64,000 nt of DNA, from the NCBI RefSeq assembly GCF_932276165.1, contig NC_063988.1, positions 2,542,001 through 2,606,000 of the forward strand, in the 5' to 3' direction. Under the pieces are notes generated by a model. It did no database searches, had not been told where the DNA came from, and was given only the letters and a program-made list of their open reading frames with translations. Source of the DNA: Plutella xylostella. Taxonomy: Eukaryota > Arthropoda > Insecta > Lepidoptera > Plutellidae. The translations under genes were made by a program, and so were the position numbers. This document shows positions 48,225-59,860 of this stretch, piece after piece (the stretch's first letter is position 1; each line of letters begins with the position of its first letter).

Positions 48225-48425
48225 TCATCCCAGGGCCGTGGGGAGGCACGTCAGCTTTTTAAAGACATCAGCAGCAGACTAATAGAAGTCTCAAGGGACC
48301 CTAGGGCTGGCACTTACCTATCACAAAGGCTAAGCATCGCTATATAGCGGGGTAACGCGGCCAGCGTCTTGGGTACCCTACCCGACAGTGGCAGCGATCT
48401 GGCCAGCATCTTCTTTTTAGTTTAA
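48225..48425 (+). pseudogene. LINE polymerase C-terminal fragment
   Basis: The plus frame reads ARQLFKDISSRLIEVSRDP, then YLSQRLSIAI, a stop, then RGNAASVLGTLP. The pattern 'lr.RisiAiqRGNaasvLGTlp' is a common LINE ending in Lepidoptera, from memory. It is short and interrupted. Confidence 0.6.
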
Positions 48426-48543
48426 TTTTAATTTTATATTAGTGAGTTTTAGTTAGGCATTAATAATTATAATTTAATCAAGAAGTACCATGGACTTAAC
48501 TAATAAAAAACATTATCATTTAATTTATTGAATATAGTATAAG

Positions 48544-48578
48544 AATTATGCTTATTTATATTTATTTATTTATTTATT
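48544..48578. repeat. (TTTA)n microsatellite
   Basis: Tandem tttatttatttatttattt in AT-rich DNA after the LINE tail. Confidence 0.8.
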
Positions 48579-50736
48579 TTGTGTCTGTACACAATTAGAT
48601 CGCGAGCTGTCAGTGCCGCCTAAACCGACGTGACCCTTCTTTGGAGGCCACCGGCCGACTGAGTCATACGTCGCTTGTGTTTATGATTTTATAACACAGA
48701 AAGCCGCCATAGATATTTGTATGAAGATTTGAGGGAAAAAAATTGCTCAAGTTTGGGATTAATTTACACAAAATAGGTGTGTGTTTATTAAAAAACAAGG
48801 TATTTAGCGCCTAGTCCAAGCATTTATCTTTATAATTTGATAAGAATCATATGAAAATTCTTGATAATTACGACACAGTTGTTACAATACGGGAGTGTGA
48901 TTTACTGGTTTTTCGTAATTAATTTACAGTTATCCATAAGCATTTACGTAAATTCGAATGATTCAGCACCTAGCTAGACTCTTCGGCTACCTGTGTGATT
49001 TTTTTCAAGGCTGTAGAGCATCATTTACTACATAATTCTATGACAATGCCAACCCTCGATTGCCTATTGCTGACCCTTAATTTGGGAATTTTTAATTAAC
49101 ATTTATCAATAGCAAACAGGTATTAAAATTTAACACACGCTGTAAAGAAGGAGTAGCTAACATTTAAATTATATATTTTTTACATATTTTCGGTAATGGA
49201 CTTTAATATCCTAGGGTAGCAATACAACAATAAAAAATAATAATAGGTCACTGACTGAAACGACGTACGAGTAACCCTACGACCTAATCACGTAATTTTT
49301 TGACAATGCGGTCACTAGGTATTAGGTATACAGACTTTACAGTATATCGACAAGTGTAAAGAAAAGCGTGATTAGCCAATGCACCCGGAAGTTTATAATG
49401 AGATTTGTTAATACAACCTTCCTACACCCCAAACCCCTAACTAAGGGTGCTTATAAACTTAAATCTGAAGTCTACATGAAAGAAATAGGCGTGTGTTTGT
49501 CGATTTGAGTTGGATACGAGTATCAACTGTTTGTTATCAGCTTATCTTTGTGAGTGTTCACGACGCGCGGGGCGTGACGCCTGAACTCAGAGTCACATTC
49601 ATAATCCTTTCCAAGTAATAGGTATGTGCCTAAGGTAAAAAAAAACTATCCATTTCACCCGGTACGAAAATATCTATGAAGTTTTCCTGTGTTACATAGG
49701 CCCGGCTAATAGATTGGTACATAGGTAGTTGTGTTGACAAGGGATGTGTTGGTTATCAGTAACCTTTTAGCTTTTCTTTTGATACTTTTAGCGTGGGTGG
49801 GGTTTGACATTTCTGTTGATAGCTTATTTGTAAAAATAGTTCATTGTTAACTAATTTTCCTTCTACCCACACAGTTCATGTTTTCACAAACATGTAGGCG
49901 ATATTGTTCGAAATTGAAATTAGAAATTCCGCAGGAGCTGGCTGAATAGAATCATTCGATATATTTAAAAATAAAAAACGAACGTGCCACCATGACACGG
50001 TTTTCCCTCCAGAATGCCAGCGACGTAAGGTTAAGAGCCCGCTATCGCAGTGTTATCAGCCACTCGTATAGGTACTGTGCACGTTTGACCTGACACTTCA
50101 GTTATCAGGTGAGTGCCACGATAAACACCGCGCTCTGTCTACCTGTTGATTGTGTTTTGTTTTTAATTTTTGAACTCCAAACCAAAGAGTTTGTGACCTG
50201 CTGCGGCTGCGACCTCTGTGCGGAGGTTGACGCGTGACCTGCGAACAAGGAGTTCGATACCACACCGCTGATTACAGCAAAGAGGTTATCGCTTAATCAT
50301 TGTGACTGTGCGTTTCGTGATATTTTGTACAGTTTTGTTAGATTGTGTTAGATTTAGGTATTAAGTTGAGTAAGTACTTAGTTCAAGTAACATTACCTAC
50401 TAGTGCCTAGTAGTTTGTTGGAAATAATGTAAATGGTACTATTTTAACTTAATTGACCCATATACATCCACCTTTCTTAGATTGCAAATTGAAACAAATA
50501 CTTGCGTAAGTACCTTTTAAATTACCTAGATTAAAGTTTAAAGGGTAGATAGGTATACCTATAGTTGGGCATTTAACTATCAATCTAGAAAGACCATTCA
50601 TAAACGTCTTTATCATAGTATAGTAAGTTGAAAGAAATATTACCCTTTATCAGTAATTTCATACTGAGGTGTGGCTAATAAATGTCAGAAGCTTTGTTTA
50701 TGTTGACGTCATTTTAAATATTGATTCATTTCCTAG

Positions 50737-51047
50737 ATTTATCAAAAACATAACAATGGCAAATTCTAATACTAAAATTGAAAGTGATAAAAAATTCGCT
50801 GATATTGACGATGAACTAATAAAAAACAAAAGACATGAAACTTTAGAGGAAACAAAAATAAAAGTAGAGACAGACGAACCTAAACTAGTGATAAACTTAG
50901 ACGGTGAAGTGAGAAGTGGTGATGAAAGTGAACTAGTGAATAAGAGTGGTGATGGTGATGCAGCTGATGAAGGAAGAAGTGGGAACCAGAGAGAGAACAG
51001 ACTCACCAGCATCATCGACCAGTTACGAGGAGCCAACAAGCTGAAAG
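50737..51047 (+). CDS. First coding exon of an unrecognised acidic protein
   Basis: I do not recognise this gene. An acceptor (tttcctag at 50729-50736) precedes a 19-base leader and the ATG at 50756. The frame then stays open for 97 codons and meets a good donor (aaag-gtaagc) at 51047 in phase 1. The product starts MANSNTKIESDKKFADIDDE, is rich in Glu, Asp, Lys and Ser, looks disordered, and ends in RLTSIIDQLRGANKLK, which may be the start of a folded part. The upstream acceptor suggests an untranslated first exon, possibly ending at 50108. No continuing exon was found in the remaining 13 kb, so the gene would have a very long intron running out of the window. The codon pattern looks coding, but homology is unknown. 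Confidence 0.55.
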
Positions 51048-51884
51048 GTAAGCTTTTTCAAATAATTACAATGGACTGCCACTCAATTATCAGGAGCCAG
51101 ATTCGGTAATCTTTTCTTTCATAATAATATATTATTTTGTAATAAATACTCTGAAAGTTATTCCTTTTACATTCGTATCTGTTTGGCTTTTGGATGACTC
51201 CATTTTTCATTTGCTTATACAAACCACTACTATCATCGAGGTAGTGTAGGGTTTTCGGTTTCTGCATTATATGCATTTGCACAATTTGCACCACCAAAAA
51301 ATACCAAAAGCGGTAAATTAAATAACCGACTCAATTTCTCAAGATAAGGACCATTACCCCTCTCGTGCGATGCGAGCTCCTGAGATAAGAGTCGCGTAAA
51401 TCTCAGAAGAAAGCCTAGTTTGAGCACAGGTACGAATTAAGAACTAAACAAACGAATCCTGATGGTGTGATATGGCAGTGTATCTGTGATCTGTTTCTCT
51501 ATTGTTAGGAGTTAAGGCGCTCACCGCGACGGGTCTAGCTTGGGGCTATGGAACTAGCAGGTTAATTAACCTAGCCAACGTTACAAACCTCCGGCATTGA
51601 ACACTAAAAATTTAAATTTTTGAACGGCTAAGCCGATTTTGATAAAAAAAAATAATAATTTATTTATTTTATAAATAATATGGATCAGAACGCTCGGGAT
51701 AATATGCACTAAGCACAAATATATTTTTTTCATAATCACAATCAGCCTATATCACTCATTGTTGATTAGACCTCCTTATGGTCTTTCTTGGTTATTCTTC
51801 AGCATCAAGAAAGAAGTGAAAGGTAAACTATCCGAAAAAATATATGTTTAGTTCAGACCCTCTTGTACGGGTAAAAGTTTTGGT

Positions 51885-51990
51885 TTTCTTCTGTCATCTA
51901 CATACATTATCTGTCAAAAGTTTCATTATAGTTTCCGCTAGAGGCGCCACTTTGTACGCGGGAAAACATAAACTTCTATAGTTTTCGCCA
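51885..51990 (+). repeat. Dispersed 'GTTTCCGCTAG' repeat, copy 2
   Basis: It reads ttttcttctgtcatctacat, 'cattatctgtcaaaagtttc', 'gtttccgctagaggcgccac', then 'acgcgggaaaacataaactt'. This order is the same as the complement of the copy at 57495-57605. Confidence 0.7.
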
Positions 51991-54654
51991 AAATATCAAA
52001 CAAATGTCCAAGTGAAAACCATTTTTCCCGGTTATTATTTTTTCTCTCGTTTCAGGACCTATCTGTCTATCGCTATTTTAAGAGCCCCAAAACGTAGCTT
52101 ACTGATCGCCGGGCTAATTATACACACATGTAAAGACTTGCCCTTTGTCTCTGGATCGCGTTTATGGAGCTAGCTAAGCGATTTACATCCGAGATATAGA
52201 TCTGTGGGCACAAAGGTTAAATGTAACGTATAAAAATAGCTTTGTTCTTCTCTAAATATGCAAACTCCTTGCTCTTTCAACGCGTGCTGGAGTCGGGGAG
52301 TGTGTTTAGATAGTCATCAGTAGATTTGGATCTGTAGGGTTATCGCGAAGTCAAAAAGAAGTAACATTTATGTAGTGCTAATTATTTTAGAATTAAATAC
52401 AATTTGAATCCAATAAAAAATCCATGAAAGCTTTATTTAAATAAATTGTATTTATACTAAAGTAAGAGTTGCAGCAAGTACCCAGTATTATAAATGTACC
52501 ACAGTTGTTCTCACTCCTGTTTTTTAGTGCCAAAAGATTCCCATCTGACCCCCAGACTCTATTTCACTGTAGTTATTTACTACTTCACTATCGGTAGTAG
52601 ATTTAATGGACCTTCGAGCCGGACACTGGCGATTCGCTTGATAAATCTTAAATTGGAACTCTAGCATAGATTTCGTGCTGAGAGAAATTTAGTATCGACC
52701 TAAGTAATAAAGGTTAGGTACTAAACTATAATCCGATGTATTTAAATTATACCTGTGTGTATGTATGTTTTAGAAATTAGAATGATATTATTATATTATG
52801 TTCATAGCAAGCTTCTCTTTACCTTAACCTTTACGTTTAAAAGGTTTACGCGTCTAATATTTCGGGACACAAAGTAGCCTGATTATTCGGACGCATAAGC
52901 GAGTTAACTGAAGTTGAGTAGTTTTTTCGTGAAGGAGTCAAGAAAGAATAAGATAATTTATGCACTACAAACTTCCGTATTGCATTCTTGCCTTTTGTAT
53001 TAGCTATTATAATTATGTAAAAAACTATGTGAAAATATCTATAACTTAAAGTTTAAGAAGAGGGATTTTTCAAGCTAAATAAACTCGCCTCCGTAAACTT
53101 TTTAAACTCTATCGGAGTCTCAGGAGCAGCAGGATTCAATCAATCAATGTAATTAGTGGTTCAATCGAGAGCTCAACTAATGAATGAATAAATCCAGCCG
53201 CGGCCACTTCCCATCCGATAGCGTTAATCAGAGAACTATTTATATTCGAGTCAGGTGGAAGCCGGCAGGTGTGGGCGGAGATGCCTGACTTCTGGGCCTT
53301 TTAATAATGATAATTATTTATAATAAATTTTATAATACATAGGTCGCGGTCGTAATGGTTTTTGTGCGTCCTCCGAAATATAGATAAGGTTATCAAGATT
53401 ATTGATTAGATAGCCAACAGGTTGCTATATGAAAATTTTCAAATCCATCTAACGAATCACTTTTTTGTAGTCATTGACTGATATTAGGTATATTGAGTTA
53501 TATATTTTATTAATTTAATAACCAATTTCATATTACTCTCTCCTTAAATCTACTAAAACAAATCTGCTCTCGCGAAAAATTATCATTTCATTTCTTGGGT
53601 ACAATCGAAAACTACTCTTTAGATTTTCACTATAACGCCCACAATTGCACAACGAGGCTCCTGTAGATAAGCTGTTGCAGTTTGAAGCGGATATAGAGAG
53701 CAAGCGCAGTGATCTATAGACGGAGCAATCTACGGAGGTAGCGAAATGGACAAAGAGTAGACCGCGCAAATGGTAGCAACAAAAAAATAAACATAAAAAA
53801 AGAAGATAAAGAAAAAAAAAATACGAAAAAAGCAGTAAATGATACAATACAAAACAAAAAATTATAATACAGACAGTAATAGAATACAAAACAAACAACA
53901 ACACGACAGGCTCTTACCTAACTGATAGATTAATTTTATTTGTGATATAAATAAGTATTACAGCAATTACAATACAAACCCTGCAATGAGGGGGTTGAAG
54001 GCTGGTGGACGAAGAAGACTATTTTCAGATAAATACCGTTTGTTGAAACAATGGCTTTTGAACGTGCGATGTGATTCCGTGGTCATATATTTTACTCAAT
54101 AAATGTTCATAAATGATATTTTTGTTGTGTATGGTCTTATTATTATTATGAAAACGGCTATTCTACTAATATGAAAATCATTGTTGAGATATTTTCTTGT
54201 TTAAAACGAACTCACTACTTTTCACTCTTTTCAGCTGTTGTGTTTCATTGATTATTCTATAACATTCTATTTAAAATGTGTGATATAGATGTCTCTTCTG
54301 CACCGGTACATAATCTGTGCGCCGAGGTCGCGTGCGCGGGCTCCGTTAGCGCGCCAACTAGAAATTTATAATGATCGATATTCTCTCAATCCTAAATGGA
54401 CCTTGCTCCGGTTTCGCCGGGTCAGGTAGCCTGTCTGTTATCAGCTCTGCCTTTGTTTGGCCTAGGGTTAGCCAGAGTAAATACCTACCCGAGATTGTTG
54501 GCGAAATTGCCCATCGATCCATGTTTCGCAGTCGATAATGCGTTTTAGTTTTCTTCAATACGTTTCGCGTTTTCGCTGGTTGGTTAGATAGAATTGTTTT
54601 AGTTTGTTGTAGACTAGAACATACTTAAGATTTTTCTCTTAAATTTTATGGTAT

Positions 54655-54861
54655 ACTAGCTGTTCCCGCGAGCTTCGCTTCGCCTTAAAAAGTTTTCCCG
54701 TGGGAATTCCGGGATAAAAAGTAGCCTATGTTCTTTCTCAGGGTCTAGACCATATGTATATCAAATTTCATTGCAATCCGTTCAGTAGTTTTGGCGTGAA
54801 AGAGTAACAGACAGACAGACAGACACAGTTACTTTCGCATTTATAATATTAGTTAGGATAT
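54655..54861 (+). repeat. Dispersed lepidopteran repeat with (CAGA)n
   Basis: A better-preserved relative of 4932-5123: 'tactagctgttcccgcgagc', 'gggataaaaagtagcctatg', 'ccgttcagtagttttggcgt', a short (CAGA)n run, then 'tttcgcatttataatattag'. Confidence 0.7.
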
Positions 54862-57494
54862 GTAAGCACTCACATACTGTGCATACTATAAGTTTCCACC
54901 AAATCATGTAGGACGATTCAGAAAGCTGGACCAAGGAATCAACGGGGTAGGATCCCGAAACTAGTGTAGTGTATCTTGGGAAATGACTGAAAAGCGGCAG
55001 CCCCCTTTATGGAAAAGCTACTTGATATATTTATGACCTGAAGATACCTAGCCTTTAAGGCCTCGACTCGAAAAGCACTATACCTTCAGTCATACAACAG
55101 TCTGACATCAGGGATCCATGGAGCAATGGATCTAGCCGCTGAAACTGAAAATGAAAAATGAAAAACGTTTATTTGCCATAAGTAGTTTTACATTTTGGTT
55201 CCTGGCTCCCAAACTAGGATACCCTGTGCTATGGGTAGCCAGGCATCTTTCGTGTACTTAGGGTAAACTCAAAACTGTTAAAATGAATATACGTTTCGTA
55301 CAGGCTAAGTAAGTAGGTACATAACATTACCTAAGTAGGTAGGTATTTTATTTATATCGCAGACAGCTTCAAAGGTTTTACAAATTAATTAAATATACAC
55401 TTATAGGTTCTACTTATAGCTAATGCCGCAGTAGGAGACTACTCTAGGAGAGGAAAAGCGGCAGTGCATGACATAGCTATGACTAAGTAATTGATAGCAT
55501 TTCACCCGCACCATCTAGATCTCGGACGAACAGACCAACAGAGCAACTCTCATCAGATATATAGCTAATTATGAGCTCGGTCACGCTTTCTACGGCGCGA
55601 CTGAAATTACGATGACTTTTTTAACACAAGTGCCCGGTAATTGCTGTGAGGTGCGAGCGATTTTTATTGTTTTAAAATGGTGCACTTTAGGTAATAAGTT
55701 GGTGATAAAATGGAAGTATTTTTACGGATTTAGACCGATTATGGTCCGAATTATCCCATTAATATAGTAGGTACTTACCTAGTTTAAACTATTAGCGTTA
55801 ATACTTACTTGATCGAGCCGGCTCAAGAGTAATGCCGGGTATGCACTTTTCTTTACTCATGCTCTGAAAATTGGTGTGAACTTGCTACTAAAGTGGGTCG
55901 AAATACTTTACATAATAATTAAAGTTCTGACTGATCCGAACTCTAATGAAAGATTGTATATCAAGTAATAACCATTTCATGTTAATTAGCGAGCAGTATA
56001 ATTGTATGGTAATCTTTAGTACAAACACAAGGTTAATTTGGTGGATAATAAGCAGAAGTCATCTTACTAAGGGGTAAACGTGTTGTAGAGTCAGATCCGC
56101 GACTAGGCAACTTAAAGTGGGACGCCCTCCAGCCAGGATGGCAGGTACAGGTGCAGGCATGAAAATTTATTCTCCTTATTCTAGAAATTTACTTAATGAT
56201 ATTAATATGATCAACAAATTTTATGTGGAAACAAAGCTTAGGTATTTATAATTACCACCTAAATCAACTCCCTATTATGTTACAATATAGGTACTACTAC
56301 TTAAATCATCCACACATTAAACACCTTGCATATTCTATTTTACGATTCATACTATCCGCAAAAGAATCTGCTTACAAATGAGCATAGCTTTTCCAAGTCA
56401 TAATAATGAGTGGTCACGGAGCACGGTCATGCTCTCTTTCCCGACCTACCCTCATCACCGTAAGCATAAATTAATAAAGCGCATTACCATAGAAGAGTGC
56501 GCAAAAAGTGCGCAAGAGACTGCGCTTGACCGCATCTCGTACTCGCTGAGGAGGTGGAAATTCAGACGAGTTATTCAGGAGTTAGAAGCGTTACTGAAGC
56601 GGTTGTGATATCGTTGGTACTTAGTAGAGGCAGTGCATTGTTTGGAATCTGTAGCAATAGGATATTTAACAACCACCGTATTTAATATTCAGATGATATG
56701 TAGAAATAAGCTTTCTCGTCAGCTTAAAAAAACGCAACTCACTTGGTGCCACAAAATTTAATATATATTTTTATCTAATTTCTCGTTGATGAGAAGAATG
56801 TATGTACCTCGGAGCAGTGCAATAAAATCCGTCCCTGGAAATTCTATTCGGAGGTGCCAGAATTGGGCCCCAGCTCTGATTGGAGTACCTAGTAGAATGA
56901 GGAGAGGATCGCGTTGTGGTTGGTCAAACATCATGGACAAAGTAGGTAATTGGTGGTAGTTATTCAGCCAAGTTTAAAATGATAAGGGACTGAATCTAAT
57001 TTAACCCTTATCACTTAAGTATTATTAAGTACCATTGCTTTCGATGAATACAATAGTAATGTATTCGGCTAGTACCAGGTAGGATGATGAATTGACGATA
57101 GACCTAATAAATGGGATATGTAATTAATAGAAAAATGACTCAGTAGCTACCATATCTAACAGCGCAAACATCCCTTACCAAGAACCATTCCAAAACCAAA
57201 CGCAACAATGTAGAGCAAATTTACGATCATAAGTGTAACACAGTATACACGGTACAGTAAATACTAACTGCATAGGTACAAAGTATACAATGTGTCGGAA
57301 TGCGTGCTGTCATCGGGCATGCATTATAGCGGCTACTGGCCGCCGGTCGCTAATATTTTATCTGGGCGGTCTTCATTCCGCCTGCGATCTTGCTGGCCGT
57401 CCGCTAGTGGTGGGACACGGGTCTATGAGTTACATGTCGATTCTATTCAGTATTTCTAGTACAGATTTCATAGTTTGGCGAAAGCTATAAGTAA

Positions 57495-57605
57495 AAGTTT
57501 ATGTTTTCTCGCATACACAGTGGTGACTCTAGCGGAAACTATCATGAAACTTTGACAGATAGGTAATGTATGCAGATGACAGAAGAAAACCTAAACTTTT
57601 TTGGG
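57495..57605 (-). repeat. Dispersed 'GTTTCCGCTAG' repeat, copy 3
   Basis: Inverted copy of the 51885-51990 repeat; on this strand the core appears as gtcaaagtttcatgatagtt followed by 'tccgctag'. Confidence 0.7.
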
Positions 57606-59789
57606 CTCTGGCACGCTAATCGTGCTACTTAGCCGAGGAAAATCTCAAAGATTGGAATATTAACCTCCCCGGGGGCAAAGAGCAGTTGCTGCTTCTTAGA
57701 AATAGTAGTTAGATATTATTAATTAATGATTATCACTATCATCAGCCAATACCAGTCAGTTATTGTTATTGTGTCTCATTCAAAGTGCGAGACTACATCC
57801 CGTCCTTGGAATTCTGATACTATTTAAGCGTTTAGATTATTTAGGTAAGTACATACATAATACATACCAACATCAGTTTTCGAGATGGATCTTGTAAACC
57901 TCGATAGGACAGTTTCTCATCCCTGCCGCGAGTGAAAGAGGCGTGCTCAGGTTGCTCTCATTAATCTTTCATTTTCTACGTTATATTATTAGAGGAACTG
58001 GTTTGAACTGAACTCCTCTGAACTCAAGCACCTGCCGGGTAGCTGGCCTTCGCAGAAAATGTATCGTGGCCTCCTTGCTGGAGAAGAAAAATTGTTAACT
58101 GTCAAATAATGGGGCTGGCTGAAAAGAAAATGTTTCTTTTTTGCATTGCCAAGTTGTCAGCCTGTGCATAACGCTCTGGCACCTTAGAAAAAAGCATACG
58201 GCTCGTGTTAAGAATAAAAATAAATTTTACTGAAGTATCTTCATGAATTTAGATGCAAAAAGTTTAATAATTTATTAGTTATATTTGTTATTGCAAATAT
58301 TAACAATTCAAATTAGGAGGTCAAATAAAATCTTTCCTTTTTCCCGCAACAGATGGCGTTGCTAGGCTGAAGGGTACCAATTACGGGAGGGTACCGATCG
58401 CAAAACAAACTGAATTTATGAGGCGTCGACCGCATTCAATTATTTCAGACTTCGGCAGAAGCTAACGAGCTCCGTGTAAAATAAACTAGCTCGGTTACAA
58501 CATGATATACTTTACGTGCCTGCGTCGGTAGGCAATAATAATTACAATGTCCAAAGATAGTATATTATTATGTACCTATAGTACCTATATTGTAAATTTA
58601 TGACATGGACCTCTAGTCGCACACTTGATCACATAGTGAGTGTCAAAAATCAGTTGGTGGCCTTATTTTTTTATTTTCATATTTTAATAATACAAAAATA
58701 TTGAAATTTCATAATAATCTATTTTTTGTCTTTTCTTGATACCTTAACATAATTCACGTGAGCATTTCGCAAACATAGTGATCGTCCATTTCCTACATTA
58801 AACAGGATTCACGCACTTGAGTGCGTACATAGCTACTCTGTGTGACGTTCCCACGAGCAGCACCTGTGTCCACTGGAGCCGGCATGGTCACTAGGGATTG
58901 TAATCTGGGATCTTCAATCTTGTCGGAAAAAAATAAAATACAATTTAATCAAAAGATCCGGCAGCCGGATCCGGTGATATTGCAGGATCCGATAGGCACC
59001 AAAAACTTACTGAAACCATTGCAATTTCAAATTGCAAATCACATAGGTACGATACACGTATGACATATTTATAAACTCATATTATTTTATTTGGTACCAT
59101 GTCGATATAAAACTTCACAAATTCACATTATTATATTTACTTCACATTATTTATAGAAGCAAAAGTGTAAAGATAATTTAAGGAATCAATTGTATGAAGT
59201 GCAGGAATCCAATATTTTTCTTACATAATAATATTGCTATTAGAAAATTCCTATTAGAAATGGAAATAGCTACAACTTCTATCTCAGCATTGTCTAATAA
59301 ACTAATAAATAACCTGCCAAGATAAGAATAAGAAATGCGAACATAAAAAATATAACGATTCATAGAGTTAACAGGTGAAAGATACAATTATATTGGCTTG
59401 AGCGCACTCACTTTTTACCAGTAAAGCACCCACCACTTCATAGCCGGTGAACCGTCACAAAATAATTCTCTCTAATTAATTTAAAATTATTCAGTTTATA
59501 ATAAAAATAAGAATCATGACGTTTAACACGGTGGTTGTAAAAAGTGAAAAGCAAATGCAAATGTATGGAGTTATGTGTAGTATTATTAATAAATTATTAT
59601 GTCGGTGACGGTGGAAAATACTCATTTTTCTTTTCCAGTGACGTATGGACCTTTGATTATGGTCGAAGGGAAGAACATGCAATTTATGTTGGAATTGTTT
59701 AAAAGGCTGTCTTTAGGAAAATTGTGGCTGTCTTTAGGGAAAGTGGAAATTGATGCATTTATCGAAAGGCCTTGTTTTTTTAATAATAA

Positions 59790-59860
59790 TTATTAGGATA
59801 TACTATGCTGCACATGTAGGTTTCGGCTTAGTATATCTTTTTTGCAACACCCTGCATTAT
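59790..59860. repeat. MITE end of the 'TTTTGCAACACCCTG' family
   Basis: It contains 'gctgcacatgtaggtttcgg' and ends ttttgcaacaccctg, matching the element at 14146-14256 and the right end of the split MITE at 8593. Only one end is recognisable. Confidence 0.5.

Larger units (their letters stand above)
44830..50736. other. Intergenic stretch with repeats
   Basis: It holds a repeat with inverted 'ctacgagttttgcaaaaa' and 'aaaactcgtagaac' blocks (46555-46750) related to the split MITE in Prp8. A dispersed repeat follows at 46765-47060 ('gagtttcgtacctcaaaagg', 'gtctgtctgactgactg'), then the SINE (47714-48038), a LINE tail (48225-48425) and a (TTTA)n microsatellite (48544-48578). I found no exon I trust; a possible 5' untranslated exon ends in a strong donor (gttatcag-gtgagtg) at 50108. 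Confidence 0.5.

Noticed and set aside
51512..51561. Possible next exon after 51047 (frame reading GVKALTATGLAWGYG)
   Set aside because: Phase and splice signals would fit, but it leads straight into repeat sequence and the short peptide has no support.
53533..53904. 123-residue minus-strand ORF rich in Phe, Leu and Cys
   Set aside because: It is the complement of an A-rich tract, so the hydrophobic run is compositional.
56378..56608. 76-residue plus-strand ORF ending in a helix-like RRWKFRRVIQELEALLKRL
   Set aside because: The end looks protein-like, but there is no acceptor, leader or homologue I can name; left unannotated.
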